Below, piece by piece: positions 19,970 through 29,070 of a stretch of 64,000 bases of DNA; positions within the stretch are counted from its first letter, which is position 1; each line of letters starts with the position of its first letter. Below the pieces are notes generated by a model. That model was not told the origin of the DNA. It did not search any database and saw nothing but the letters and a program-made list of their open reading frames with translations. Position numbers and translations under genes: made by a program. Origin of the DNA: Frederiksenia canicola (GTDB lineage Bacteria; Pseudomonadota; Gammaproteobacteria; Enterobacterales; Pasteurellaceae); assembly GCF_011455495.1 (NCBI RefSeq), contig NZ_CP015029.1:1178740-1242739 (forward strand). Reading direction: 5' to 3'.

Positions 19970-21607
19970 TTATTGTTTAATTAAATACAGATTTCTTAAG
20001 TAAATGTGATCTTGTGAATCTTTACCTTCGTAGCCTTTTACGTAAGGTTTTACTAAACGGGTATTTACGTAGTTATAAATTGGTACGATAGGGTAGTCTT
20101 TTGCTAACACTTCTTCTGCTTTCGCGTAAGCTGCCATACGGCCTGTCGCATCCGTTGCTTTGTAAGACTCAGCAAGTGCATCATCGTACTCTTTGCTTTG
20201 GTAGAAAGAGGTATTATTCGATGAATTAGATAAGAAGTAGTTTAAGAATGTGGTAGTATGATCGTAGTCTGCTGCCCAACCTGCTCGTGCCACGTCAGAT
20301 TTACCTTGACGGCGAGTGTCTAAGAATGTTTTCCACTCTTGGTTTTCAAGTTTCACGTCCACTAAACCTTTGGTATTTTGTTTCCATAAAGATGCTACAG
20401 CAATAGCAATTTTCTTATGGTTTTCATTAGTGTTGTAAAGCACAGTGAATTTCAATGGATTCGCTTTGCTAAAGCCAGCTTCTTCTAGCAACTTGATTGC
20501 TTCTGCATTACGCTCTGCCATGGACTGAGTAGAGTAGGCTGGTTGTTTGATATCAGCACCTTCACTAACATAAGTTGGGGTAAACACATAAGTTGGAGTT
20601 TGACCTTGAGCTAATACTTTATCGGTAATGACATTACGATCTAACGCTAAGTTTAACGCTTTACGCACGTTTATGTTATCAAACGGAGCCTTTTTATTGT
20701 TGAATTCGTAGAAATAGGTCGAAAGTGTTCTTACTACAAATAACTCATTTGGAATTTCCGCTTTTAATTTAGGGAATAGCTCTGTTGGCAAGCCGTAGTT
20801 AGTAACATCGATTTCTCCTGCACGGTAGCGTTGAACATCTGTTGTCGCAAGTGGAATTGCTAAGAATGTTGCTTTATTGATAACAGTTTCTTTATCGTTC
20901 CAATAAGTAGCGCTACGCTCAAATTCAATTTTTTCATTGATAACGTGATTGGTTATTTTATATGCACCATTACCCACGAAATTCTCTTTTTTTACCCACG
21001 CATCGCCTAGTTTTTCAACTACAGATTTTGGCACAGGTAAAACAGATTGGTGAGTTGTCATACCTACTAAATATGGAACAGGGCTGCTTAAGGTAACTAC
21101 GAAAGTGTGATCATCAACGGCCTTTACACCTAGTTCTGATGGTTTTTTCTTGCCTTCGATAATGTCTTGTGCATTTTCGATTTGCATATAGTTCAAGTAG
21201 CTTGAATAAGGCGCCGCCGTTGCAGGATCAGCTAAACGTTGCCACGCATATACAAAATCATGTGCAGTTACAAGTTCACCGTTTGACCATTTCGCTTCTG
21301 GGCGAAGTTTGAATGTCCAAGTTTTGTAATCAGGAGTGTTTTCCCAAGACATTGCAACAGCTGGGATTACATTGCCGTCAGAATCTTTAGATGCTAAACC
21401 TTCTAATAATTGGTAAGAGATTTGAGACTCTGGTACACCTTCTGTTTTGTGTGGGTCAAAACTTTGTGGCTCCGCACCGTTATTGATGATGATTTCTTGT
21501 TTATCCGCAAGTTTTGTACCTTCGGGCACTTTTGCTGCAAATGCAGAAACAGATAAGCCAAATGCAATGGCAGATGCCAATAGGGAACGAGTGAATGTGG
21601 TTTGCAT
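19970..21607 (-). CDS. oppA: periplasmic oligopeptide-binding protein
   Basis: Solute receptor of the Opp system (545 residues; family SBP_bac_5). A signal peptide (MQTTFTRSLLASAIAFGLSV) ends at SAFA before AKVPEG. Characteristic stretches are NNGAEPQSFDPHKTEGVPES near the mature N-terminus, TAHDFVYAWQRLADP, GNGAYKI, the lobe-II segment VRKALNLALDRN and GWAADYDHTTTFLNYF. OppA binds peptides of two to five residues with little sequence preference. It is the first gene of oppABC plus the fused ATPase, and its promoter should lie in the 200 bases upstream. Confidence 0.96.
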   Translation of the reverse strand: MQTTFTRSLLASAIAFGLSVSAFAAKVPEGTKLADKQEIIINNGAEPQSFDPHKTEGVPESQISYQLLEGLASKDSDGNVIPAVAMSWENTPDYKTWTFKLRPEAKWSNGELVTAHDFVYAWQRLADPATAAPYSSYLNYMQIENAQDIIEGKKKPSELGVKAVDDHTFVVTLSSPVPYLVGMTTHQSVLPVPKSVVEKLGDAWVKKENFVGNGAYKITNHVINEKIEFERSATYWNDKETVINKATFLAIPLATTDVQRYRAGEIDVTNYGLPTELFPKLKAEIPNELFVVRTLSTYFYEFNNKKAPFDNINVRKALNLALDRNVITDKVLAQGQTPTYVFTPTYVSEGADIKQPAYSTQSMAERNAEAIKLLEEAGFSKANPLKFTVLYNTNENHKKIAIAVASLWKQNTKGLVDVKLENQEWKTFLDTRRQGKSDVARAGWAADYDHTTTFLNYFLSNSSNNTSFYQSKEYDDALAESYKATDATGRMAAYAKAEEVLAKDYPIVPIYNYVNTRLVKPYVKGYEGKDSQDHIYLRNLYLIKQ

Positions 21608-21928
21608 AAAAATTCTCCTATGAGTGATAAGTTTTACTGATTTCTGCGATTATTATCGGAAAATCGGTTGTTTGTAAAGTTTTTGTTAAACGTAAAATGA
21701 AGTAATTTTCTATTCTGAGACTTAAGTCACGAAATTTTGCTCAAAATGAATAAAAAACGGACTGAATTATAAGCCAAAGCGGCATATTTTTGCATAAAAA
21801 AGCAATAAAAATGCAGAAATATGTGATTTTCTGCATTATTTACTTGTTAAAATTAATAAATTCAATGAGTTAAAGTAATGATGAAATAATAGGAAATGTA
21901 ATGTAGTGTAATTTTGGGAATATGATAC
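21608..21928. other. gene-free region between oppA and ruvB
   Basis: 321 AT-rich bases. The part next to oppA (up to about 21800) must hold the oppA promoter and leader, but I cannot assign a clear -35/-10 pair. The part next to ruvB holds the ruvAB terminator. No open frame with a ribosome-binding site was seen. Confidence 0.6.
21805..21837 (-). terminator. rho-independent terminator of ruvAB
   Basis: AATGCAGAAA (21810-21819) and TTTCTGCATT (21828-21837) make a perfect ten-pair stem with an eight-base loop. Read on the minus strand it is followed by TTTTTATT. Confidence 0.75.
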
Positions 21929-22936
21929 TTAAATTTCTATTTTGCTCAAGCCAAAATGGGCGTAGGTACGAGAGGTCGCAATTCGCCCACGGGGGGTGCG
22001 TTGTAAAAAACCTTGCTGAATTAAGTAAGGTTCGAGAACGTCTTCAATCGTATCCCGCTCTTCGCCGATAGCCGCAGCTAAATTATCTAGGCCCACAGGC
22101 CCACCATCAAAGCGTTCGATTACCGCCCACAGCAGCTTTCTATCCATAAAATCAAAGCCTTCAGGATCCACATCTAGCATTGTGAGAGCTTGTTTGGCGA
22201 TCTCGGAAGAAATCACACCATCGTTACGCACATCGGCAAAATCCCGCACACGACGCAGCAAGCGGTTCGCAATTCGTGGCGTACCACGAGAACGACGAGC
22301 AATTTCATAAGCACCGTCCGCTGATAAGTTCAAATTCAAACAATCGGCACTGCGTTTAACGATCGAAGTTAAATCTTCCACCGAATAGAATTCCAAGCGT
22401 TGCACAATGCCAAAACGGTCCCGCAATGGCGAGGTTAGTGAGCCTGCACGAGTAGTTGCCCCTACCAAGGTAAACGGTGGCAAATCAAGTTTGATTGAGC
22501 GTGCGGCAGGGCCTTCGCCGATCATAATATCCAGTTGATAATCTTCCATCGCTGGATAGAGCACTTCTTCAATTGCAGGTGACAAACGGTGGATTTCATC
22601 AATAAAAAGTACATCGTAAGGCTCTAAATTAGTGAGCATTGCCGCCAAATCCCCCGCTTTTTCAAGTACAGGGCCAGATGTAGTTCGAATGTTTACGCCC
22701 ATTTCGTTCGCCACGATGTTGGCAAGGGTGGTTTTACCCAAGCCAGGTGGGCCGAAAATTAACAGGTGATCTAAGGCATCGTTACGCAGTTTGGCGGCTT
22801 TGATGAAAATTTCCATCTGCTCACAGACAGACGGCTGCCCAACATAATCCGCTAACATTTTGGGGCGAATCGCTCGGTCGATCGCTTCTTCATCACGCTT
22901 TGGTGTGGCACTAATAATTCTATCGGCTTCTATCAT
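21929..22936 (-). CDS. ruvB: Holliday junction branch-migration helicase RuvB
   Basis: AAA+ motor that drives branch migration with RuvA; 335 residues. Walker [10 protein letters not shown], Walker [11 protein letters not shown], sensor 1 [10 protein letters not shown], the arginine-finger segment [16 protein letters not shown] and the winged-helix end [22 protein letters not shown] are all present. It starts 11 bases after ruvA and is clearly in one operon with it. It ends about 90 bases before a strong terminator. Confidence 0.98.
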   Translation of the reverse strand: MIEADRIISATPKRDEEAIDRAIRPKMLADYVGQPSVCEQMEIFIKAAKLRNDALDHLLIFGPPGLGKTTLANIVANEMGVNIRTTSGPVLEKAGDLAAMLTNLEPYDVLFIDEIHRLSPAIEEVLYPAMEDYQLDIMIGEGPAARSIKLDLPPFTLVGATTRAGSLTSPLRDRFGIVQRLEFYSVEDLTSIVKRSADCLNLNLSADGAYEIARRSRGTPRIANRLLRRVRDFADVRNDGVISSEIAKQALTMLDVDPEGFDFMDRKLLWAVIERFDGGPVGLDNLAAAIGEERDTIEDVLEPYLIQQGFLQRTPRGRIATSRTYAHFGLSKIEI

Positions 22937-22947
22937 GGGAATTTATC

Positions 22948-23553
22948 TTACAACGAATTTTTCAACGCTTCGCGAATAAGCTGTTCGCTGGTCGCATCGG
23001 TTTTATTGACTTTCTTAATCATTTTTTCTGCATCCGCAGGCTTATAGCCTAAAGCAATCAATGCATCACGGGCTTCGTCAGCAGGATCAGAGCGGTCGCT
23101 TGCCACAATATGATGTGAGGGGTGTTCGACAAAGAAATCGCTTTGTGCGATACCTTTGAATTTACCCTTGAGTTCGACTAATAAACGTTCCGCTGTTTTA
23201 CGCCCAATACCTGGAATTTTAGTCAATCTCGCTAATTCTTCCTGTTCAACAGCGGTCGCAAATTGTGAAACAGACATTGCAGACAAAATCGCTAATGCTA
23301 ATTTCGGACCGACACCATTGGTTTTGATCAATTCACGAAACAACGTGCGATCTTGCTTTTGAGCAAAGCCGAACAGCAAATGAGCATCTTCACGCACCAC
23401 TAAATGCGTGAAAATTGTTGTTGGTTCATTGACTGCGGGAAGGTTGTAAAAACTGGTCATTGGCAGCAGCAGCTCATAGCCAACGCCTTGTACATCAAGC
23501 ACCATTTCTGGTGGCGATTTTTCAAGAATAATGCCGTGAAGTCGTCCGATCAT
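22948..23553 (-). CDS. ruvA: Holliday junction-binding protein RuvA
   Basis: Junction-recognition subunit of RuvAB, 201 residues. An OB-fold N-terminus ([28 protein letters not shown]) is followed by two helix-hairpin-helix motifs ([16 protein letters not shown] and [19 protein letters not shown]) and a C-terminal RuvB-binding domain ([22 protein letters not shown]). ruvC, often upstream, is not adjacent; ruvA follows the pot operon terminator. A LexA-like site lies 45 bases upstream. Confidence 0.97.
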   Translation of the reverse strand: MIGRLHGIILEKSPPEMVLDVQGVGYELLLPMTSFYNLPAVNEPTTIFTHLVVREDAHLLFGFAQKQDRTLFRELIKTNGVGPKLALAILSAMSVSQFATAVEQEELARLTKIPGIGRKTAERLLVELKGKFKGIAQSDFFVEHPSHHIVASDRSDPADEARDALIALGYKPADAEKMIKKVNKTDATSEQLIREALKNSL

Positions 23554-23597
23554 CGTAGAAATTAGGATAGATGAAAAGCCCGTAGCATAACGGAAAA

Positions 23598-23613
23598 CTG
23601 GATAAAAGAACAG
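23598..23613 (-). promoter_or_regulatory. candidate LexA box upstream of ruvA
   Basis: CTGGATAAAAGAACAG has the CTG-N10-CAG spacing of gammaproteobacterial LexA operators, although the AT-rich middle is not the ideal alternating TA. It lies 45 bases before the ruvA start. SOS control of ruvAB is known in E. coli. Confidence 0.5.
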
Positions 23614-23664
23614 AACAAGCGATCACTTTTGCAAAATTTTCTCTGGAACTGACCGCTTGCAGGT

Positions 23665-23693
23665 AAAAAATAACCCGCAAGTTGCGGGTTATT
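23665..23693 (-). terminator. rho-independent terminator of the pot operon
   Basis: AATAACCCGC and its complement GCGGGTTATT form a ten-pair stem around AAGTT. Read on the minus strand it is followed by six T. It lies 12 bases after the potC stop. Confidence 0.9.
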
Positions 23694-23704
23694 TAAGGTT
23701 TAAA

Positions 23705-24472
23705 TTAGTCTTTTTTCCTTGCCACGACTTGGCTTAACACCACCAGTGTGAGTGAGAAGATAATCATCAAGGTAGCAAGAGCATTCACTTCTGGCGTTAC
23801 GCCCGTTTTCACTAATGAGAAGATTTTGAGTGGTAACACTTCATAACTTGCACTGGTCACGAAAGAAGAAACCACGACGTCATCAAGTGAAATGGTAAAA
23901 CTTAATAACCAACCAGAAACGATTGCTGGCAACAATAATGGTAATAAGATTTTACGCAAAATAGTCAGTTCGCTTGCACCTAAATCTTTCGCTGCTTCAA
24001 GCATTTTGCTGTCGAAGTCTTTTAAGCGAGACGATACGGTAATCACCACATATGGCAAACAGAAGGTAATATGGGCGAAGAGCAGCGACCAGAAGCCAAG
24101 CGAAACGCCAACCAACATAAAGAGAGCCAATAATGATACTGCCATGACAATATCAGGCGACATCATCACCACGAATAACATACCGCCAACGGCTTGTTTA
24201 CCGCGGAATTTGTAGCGATAAAGTGCAATAGACGTTAATGCTCCGATGATGGTTGAGAGCGTTGCCGCAAAAAAGGCAATACTCACGGAGTTTAATGCTG
24301 CTTGGATCAACGTATCGTTGTTGAATAAACGTTCGTACCAGTTCCAGCTGAAACCTTTCCACGATAACCCATAGCGGTCAGCATTAAACGAGTTTACCAC
24401 CAAAATAATAATCGGAATGTACAGATACGCGTACACCAAAAACATAAATAAGCTGTTAAATACGCGTCTCAT
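23705..24472 (-). CDS. potC: spermidine/putrescine ABC transporter permease PotC
   Basis: Inner-membrane subunit of the polyamine importer, 255 residues with six predicted helices. The N-terminus VYAYLYIPIIILVVNSFN, the segment MMSPDIVMAVSLLALF and the coupling loop [25 protein letters not shown] are PotC hallmarks, as is FTISLDDVVVSSF. Its start overlaps the potB stop by one base. A terminator follows at once, so no potD gene is part of this operon. Confidence 0.96.
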   Translation of the reverse strand: MRRVFNSLFMFLVYAYLYIPIIILVVNSFNADRYGLSWKGFSWNWYERLFNNDTLIQAALNSVSIAFFAATLSTIIGALTSIALYRYKFRGKQAVGGMLFVVMMSPDIVMAVSLLALFMLVGVSLGFWSLLFAHITFCLPYVVITVSSRLKDFDSKMLEAAKDLGASELTILRKILLPLLLPAIVSGWLLSFTISLDDVVVSSFVTSASYEVLPLKIFSLVKTGVTPEVNALATLMIIFSLTLVVLSQVVARKKD

Positions 24473-25329
24473 TATTCTAACTCCACTTTCTTATTCATCA
24501 GTTTATTTGCACGATAGTATACATAGAGCATCAACGCCATCAAAATGGTGAGTGCAATACTGATAGCCGCACCGAATGGCCAGTTACGAGTAACAAGGAA
24601 TTCGCTCTTAATGATATTACCCACAAGCAACACTTTCGCACCGCCGAGTAAGTCAGCAACGTAGAACATCCCCATCGCAGGCAATAATACCAACAAACAG
24701 CCTGCCACAATCCCCGGCATCGTGAGTGGAATAATGACTTTCACAAAACGTTGGAACGCATTCGCACCTAAGTCTTTTGCGGCTTCGAGTAAACGACCAT
24801 CAATTTTTTCGATAGACGAGTAAAGTGGCAAAATCATAAATGGCAGTAGGATATAAACTAAACCAATAATCACCGCAATTTCTGTATTTAAAATACGAAT
24901 TGGGGTATCAATAATCCCAAGCCAAAGCAAGGTTTCGTTTAAGACTCCTTTTACTCCAAGGAAAATTTTCATCCCGTAAATACGGATAAGTGAGTTAGTC
25001 CAAAATGGCAACACCACTAAAAAGAGTAAAAACGGACGATATTTTGTAGGTAATTTTGCAATCATAAAGGCAAAAGGGTAGCCTACGACCAAGCAAATCA
25101 CAGTTGCAATTCCCGCCATATAAAGCGAGTTCCACAATACTTTTGAATAAAGTGGATCAATTAAACGACTATAGCTATCTAATGAAAAAGTGAATTCAAT
25201 TAGATTACTTGTGTCTTTGGTCATAAAACTGGTGAAGAGTACCAGCAGATTCGGGATCAGGACGAAGAAAATCAACCACCCGAAAATTACTGAAACAGTA
25301 ATGTTTTGGAATTTATTCGTTGTTTTCAT
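24472..25329 (-). CDS. potB: spermidine/putrescine ABC transporter permease PotB
   Basis: Second permease subunit, 285 residues with six predicted helices. [12 protein letters not shown] near the N-terminus, [16 protein letters not shown], the coupling loop [25 protein letters not shown] and [19 protein letters not shown] identify PotB. Its first 17 bases overlap the end of potA and its end touches potC, so the three subunits are tightly coupled in translation. Confidence 0.96.
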   Translation of the reverse strand: MKTTNKFQNITVSVIFGWLIFFVLIPNLLVLFTSFMTKDTSNLIEFTFSLDSYSRLIDPLYSKVLWNSLYMAGIATVICLVVGYPFAFMIAKLPTKYRPFLLFLVVLPFWTNSLIRIYGMKIFLGVKGVLNETLLWLGIIDTPIRILNTEIAVIIGLVYILLPFMILPLYSSIEKIDGRLLEAAKDLGANAFQRFVKVIIPLTMPGIVAGCLLVLLPAMGMFYVADLLGGAKVLLVGNIIKSEFLVTRNWPFGAAISIALTILMALMLYVYYRANKLMNKKVELE

Positions 25330-26428
25330 CGTTGATTACAACCTCCCAGCCTTCATGCCATGTTAATGCCACTTTCTGACCTATAGAGTGGTCAATATTC
25401 GGATCGTCTTCGTTAAAGAATTCGCTAACCAATACATTCATACCATTGTGATCAAGTTTAATGCTTGACTCTAACGTCATTCCTTTATAGTTACGATCAA
25501 TAACGTGTCCGATGATCGCTTTTGAACCTTCGTTTTCATCAAGTTCTTCGATCACAATATCTTCTGGACGTAATAAGACTTTGAGTTTTTGATTCGGATG
25601 AACAGGCATATCAGTGTAGATTTCACAAATACGGCCTTCTACATTTGCTTTTACGGTTTTCTCGCTAACACGTTCAATCACGGTAGCATCAAATACGTTG
25701 ATTTCACCGATGAAGCGTGCCACGAATAAGTTTTTCGGATCTTCATAGATCTCTCGTGGTGAACCATCTTGTTGGATTTTTCCTTTATTCATCACGATGA
25801 TACGATCAGACATCGTCAAGGCTTCTTCTTGATCGTGGGTAACGAAAATAAAAGTAATACCAAGCTGACGTTGCAATGCTTTTAACTCATTTTGCATCTC
25901 TTTACGCAATTTATAGTCAAGAGCAGACAGTGATTCATCAAGTAACAATACTTTTGGTTTGTTCACTACGGCACGGGCAATCGCAATACGTTGTTGCTGA
26001 CCACCCGATAATTGAGATGGTTTACGGCTTGCCATTTCTTCTAAACGTACCATACGGAGTGCATCCATTACGCGAGGCTTGATTTCTGCTTCAGGCACTT
26101 TTTGCATTCTCAAACCAAATGCCACATTTTCAAAAATGGTCATATGTGGGAAAAGTGCATAACTTTGGAAGACGGTATTGACAGGGCGATTTTCTGCGGG
26201 CACATCAGACACGTCTTGACCATCCAGAATGATCGAGCCTTCAGTTAATTCTTCAAAGCCTGCAATTAAACGTAAAACCGTTGTTTTACCGCAACCAGAT
26301 GGACCTAAAACAGTCAAAAATTCGCCATCGTTGATGGTCAGATCTAAGCCATCAATAATGGTTTTATCACCATAACGTTTTGTGATAGAACGAAGCTCAA
26401 TAATTGGTTTTTGATCTAACTTTTCCAT
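25313..26428 (-). CDS. potA: spermidine/putrescine ABC transporter ATP-binding protein
   Basis: ATPase of the polyamine importer, 371 residues. Walker [10 protein letters not shown], signature [14 protein letters not shown], Walker [13 protein letters not shown] (serine in place of the usual proline after E, as in PotA) and [16 protein letters not shown] are present. A C-terminal TOBE-type regulatory domain ([13 protein letters not shown] onward) completes it. It is the first gene of potABC. Upstream lie about 186 bases with an uptake sequence (26597-26605) and the presumed promoter. Confidence 0.97.
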   Translation of the reverse strand: MEKLDQKPIIELRSITKRYGDKTIIDGLDLTINDGEFLTVLGPSGCGKTTVLRLIAGFEELTEGSIILDGQDVSDVPAENRPVNTVFQSYALFPHMTIFENVAFGLRMQKVPEAEIKPRVMDALRMVRLEEMASRKPSQLSGGQQQRIAIARAVVNKPKVLLLDESLSALDYKLRKEMQNELKALQRQLGITFIFVTHDQEEALTMSDRIIVMNKGKIQQDGSPREIYEDPKNLFVARFIGEINVFDATVIERVSEKTVKANVEGRICEIYTDMPVHPNQKLKVLLRPEDIVIEELDENEGSKAIIGHVIDRNYKGMTLESSIKLDHNGMNVLVSEFFNEDDPNIDHSIGQKVALTWHEGWEVVINDENNE

Positions 26429-26614
26429 TTATTTTTGTTTTCCCCCTAGGGTAATGTTGAGAAAATGCAAAAAATCTGAATAAAAATTCAGCTCGACCTG
26501 CGTAAAGATTACGCCATAAAAATAGCTTGCCATAATATAGTGAATGACGTTGGAATGAAAGGGAAAATTTGAAAATTAGGGAAATAGTTTGCTTTTACAA
26601 GCGGTCACTTCCTA

Positions 26615-27031
26615 TCAATATTTTGCAAATGTAGACGGCTTATTGTGGGATGAGTTATAAGCCGTAAATCGGGCTTTGGCAGGCATTCTTTGTTGAATGC
26701 GTTCTCGATTGATGGATAAGGCCGCTTCAGTAACCTGATAGTCTAGCCATAGAGCGGGATCGTCAGGCAAATTATCAGGCCAAATATACTGCACATTAAA
26801 CCCACGTTTTTTACATTCTTGATGCAGCAAGTCATAGCGTTTTTTTAAAAAGGTCAGCTTATTGAAGAAAAAGCGAACATGGCCTTCACCTAATTTGTAA
26901 TCGGTTGGCTGACCTTTTAAATGGAATTTACCTTTGGCGACGGCATTCGGAATACGAGTGAGTTCTCGATGTTCTGCCAATAGATGCTGATCGCACAGTT
27001 CCTCAACGGGAACAACATTAATTCGTGTCAT
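26615..27031 (-). CDS. pyrimidine dimer DNA glycosylase/AP lyase, T4 endonuclease V (DenV) type
   Basis: Small base-excision repair enzyme that cuts the glycosidic bond at UV-induced pyrimidine dimers. At 138 residues it has exactly the length of phage T4 endonuclease V and shares MTRIN, ELxDQHLxAExREL and LGxGHVxFFxxKLxFLxKR with it. Thr2 (the nucleophile after Met removal), Arg22, Glu23 (catalytic) and Arg26 are all conserved. Its start overlaps the end of rnt by 14 bases, so the two are coupled. The family is sporadic in bacteria and is thought to be of phage origin; the function call rests on the intact active site. Confidence 0.9.
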   Translation of the reverse strand: MTRINVVPVEELCDQHLLAEHRELTRIPNAVAKGKFHLKGQPTDYKLGEGHVRFFFNKLTFLKKRYDLLHQECKKRGFNVQYIWPDNLPDDPALWLDYQVTEAALSINRERIQQRMPAKARFTAYNSSHNKPSTFAKY

Positions 27032-27689
27032 TTTTATTCAGGGCAAGCGGTGGGAAACCACCTAAGTTTTTCAATTTATTGACCATTGTACAGAACAATT
27101 CCGCGGTGCGTTCAGTGTCATAAAGTGCGGAGTGGGCCTGTTTACCGTCAAAAGCGATACCCGCCATTTGACACGCTTTGACCAACACCGTTTGTCCATA
27201 CATAAAGCCTGCTAGCGTTGCGGTATCTAACATCGCAAAAGGATGAAATGGATCTCGCTTAGCGTTAATGCGTTTGACCGCCGCTTGTAAAAATGCCTGA
27301 TCGAAAGTGGCATTGTGTGCCACGATCACCGCTCGCTGACAGCCGCTATCTTTGACGGCTTTGCGGATCATTTTGAACATGTCCACAATGGCGACATCTT
27401 CAGGAATTGCCCCGCGGTTTTGACAGTCAATATTGATGCCATTGACTTTCAACGATTCAGGGTTGATATTCGCCCCTTCAAATGGCTTGATATGGCGATG
27501 AAACTGCTGGTCTTGTTGCAAATAGCCGTTTTCGTCCATTTTGAGTGTAATTGCTGCGATTTCGAGCAACGCATCGGTTTGTGCATTCAGCCCGGCAGTT
27601 TCAACATCAATCACCACCGGCAAATAGCCACGAAAGCGGTGTTTGAGCAAATTGTAATCGGTTGTTGGGTTTTCGGTTTCTGTTGTCAT
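27018..27689 (-). CDS. rnt: ribonuclease T
   Basis: DEDD-family 3'-5' exoribonuclease that trims tRNA and other stable RNA 3' ends. The catalytic acids are in [11 protein letters not shown] (ExoI), [11 protein letters not shown] (ExoII) and [15 protein letters not shown] (ExoIII with His). [15 protein letters not shown] is typical of RNase T. ATG 27689 gives 223 residues with the usual short lead before [14 protein letters not shown]. An ATG at 27722 and a TTG at 27728 are also in frame, and no start has a strong ribosome-binding site, so the exact N-terminus is uncertain. Confidence 0.94.
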   Translation of the reverse strand: MTTETENPTTDYNLLKHRFRGYLPVVIDVETAGLNAQTDALLEIAAITLKMDENGYLQQDQQFHRHIKPFEGANINPESLKVNGINIDCQNRGAIPEDVAIVDMFKMIRKAVKDSGCQRAVIVAHNATFDQAFLQAAVKRINAKRDPFHPFAMLDTATLAGFMYGQTVLVKACQMAGIAFDGKQAHSALYDTERTAELFCTMVNKLKNLGGFPPLALNKNDTN

Positions 27690-27758
27690 TGGAATAAAAG
27701 CGGGCGTATTTGCTACGCCCATTTGCAAAAAATAAGTTGGAACTGACCGCTTGTGAGA

Positions 27759-28163
27759 TTAGCCTAAGGCTTTTTGAGCATCTTTGTTTTCGATAAATTC
27801 GATTTTGTAACCGTCTGGATCTTCCACAAACGCAATCACCGTTTTGCCGCCTAAAACAGGTCCCGCTTCACGAGTGACTTTTCCGCCTGCGTTACGAACG
27901 GCTTCAACGGTTGCGTAAATGTCGTCCACACCGATTGCGATGTGTCCATAAGCCGTGCCGAGTTCGTAGCTTTCTACGCCCCAGTTATAAGTGAGTTCCA
28001 ACACCGATGTTTCGCTCTCATCGCCATAGCCTAAAAACGCTAAGGTATATTTATATTGCTCATTTTCGCTAGTGCGTAGTAAACGCATACCTAAAATTTC
28101 GGTATAGAATTTGATTGAACGCTCTAAATTCCCAACTCGCAACATCGTATGTAAAATTCGCAT
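27759..28163 (-). CDS. gloA: lactoylglutathione lyase (glyoxalase I)
   Basis: Metal-dependent enzyme that isomerises the methylglyoxal-glutathione adduct to S-lactoylglutathione. The 134-residue protein follows E. coli GloA closely: [20 protein letters not shown] with metal ligand His5, [11 protein letters not shown] with a Glu ligand, [13 protein letters not shown] with a His ligand and [12 protein letters not shown] with the last Glu. ATG 28163 with GAGGATTTCACC upstream sets the start; a longer frame to 28247 runs into the divergent promoter region. A reverse-oriented uptake sequence (27746-27754) follows the stop. Confidence 0.97.
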   Translation of the reverse strand: MRILHTMLRVGNLERSIKFYTEILGMRLLRTSENEQYKYTLAFLGYGDESETSVLELTYNWGVESYELGTAYGHIAIGVDDIYATVEAVRNAGGKVTREAGPVLGGKTVIAFVEDPDGYKIEFIENKDAQKALG

Positions 28164-28245
28164 GGTGAAATCCTCTAATGTTAAAAATTGGGGCGTATTG
28201 TGGCATAATCTTGCTTTAAAGTCATTTTTAACCTTGATAAAAGCC

Positions 28246-29070
28246 ATGTCATCACATCACGATACCTCTTCAAAATTAGAAATTGCAACACATGCATCCT
28301 TGCCGTTGCTGGCGATGTTGTTTATTCAGATGTATTTAAACCACTTTTTTGCCCCGCCGAGAACGATTTTTATTTCGCCCTATATGTTGGCGTTTTTGGT
28401 GGTGACAGTTATTGGTCTGGTTGCTTTATGGAAAGGACAAATTTGCCCTGGGCAGCGGGGAAGATTGGTGGCAATTTTGCCATTTTTACTGATTTTTGCT
28501 TTGGGTAATTTGGCATATAGCGTTGCATTTACCCCGAAACATTCACCAGCCTTTATTGTAATGGCAGTATCCATTTTATTGCCCGTGTTGTTTCGGATTC
28601 TGCCTGATGATGAACAGCTCAAAAATGTTGTGATTTATTGCGGCTTGGCAATGGCGGGCATAGGCATATTGCAATATTTGTTGATTTACTGGTATGAAAT
28701 TCCATCCCTGTTTAACGGCATTCGGGCGAATAATTTTGCCCAACTGCTATTAGGGACTTTGTTGGCAGGCTGGTATCTGATATTAGCCAAAAGCCGTTTG
28801 GAAGGCTTTTTGAAATTGCTGGTGTTAGTCGCATTAATTGCCTTGATTTTAAACTATAGCTGGACGGCGTTTGTGCTTTATCAACAGCTACAAATCATGC
28901 CTGATATGGTGATTTTCCCTTATTTCACTTTTTTTGCGGTGCAATTTGTGATTTTTACTTTGTTGGCGTGGTTGTTGCTCGGAAAAAGTGGCAAAAATAT
29001 CAAAAATCCAACGGCTTGGACTGCTGCGATGTTCTTAGCGATGCTCTTTCCTTTCACGAATATTTTATAA
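28246..29070 (+). CDS. integral membrane protein of unknown function
   Basis: I do not recognise this 274-residue protein. After a short polar N-terminus ([17 protein letters not shown]) it is almost entirely hydrophobic, with about eight predicted membrane segments and short loops. Loop residues include [20 protein letters not shown] and [12 protein letters not shown]. No transporter, enzyme or signalling motif is visible. It is divergent from gloA and its stop directly abuts the ydbH start at 29071, so it is likely co-transcribed with ydbH-ynbE and may act in the cell envelope. The ATG at 28246 is preferred because the upstream frame runs into gloA; its ribosome-binding site is weak. Confidence 0.75.
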   Translation: MSSHHDTSSKLEIATHASLPLLAMLFIQMYLNHFFAPPRTIFISPYMLAFLVVTVIGLVALWKGQICPGQRGRLVAILPFLLIFALGNLAYSVAFTPKHSPAFIVMAVSILLPVLFRILPDDEQLKNVVIYCGLAMAGIGILQYLLIYWYEIPSLFNGIRANNFAQLLLGTLLAGWYLILAKSRLEGFLKLLVLVALIALILNYSWTAFVLYQQLQIMPDMVIFPYFTFFAVQFVIFTLLAWLLLGKSGKNIKNPTAWTAAMFLAMLFPFTNIL

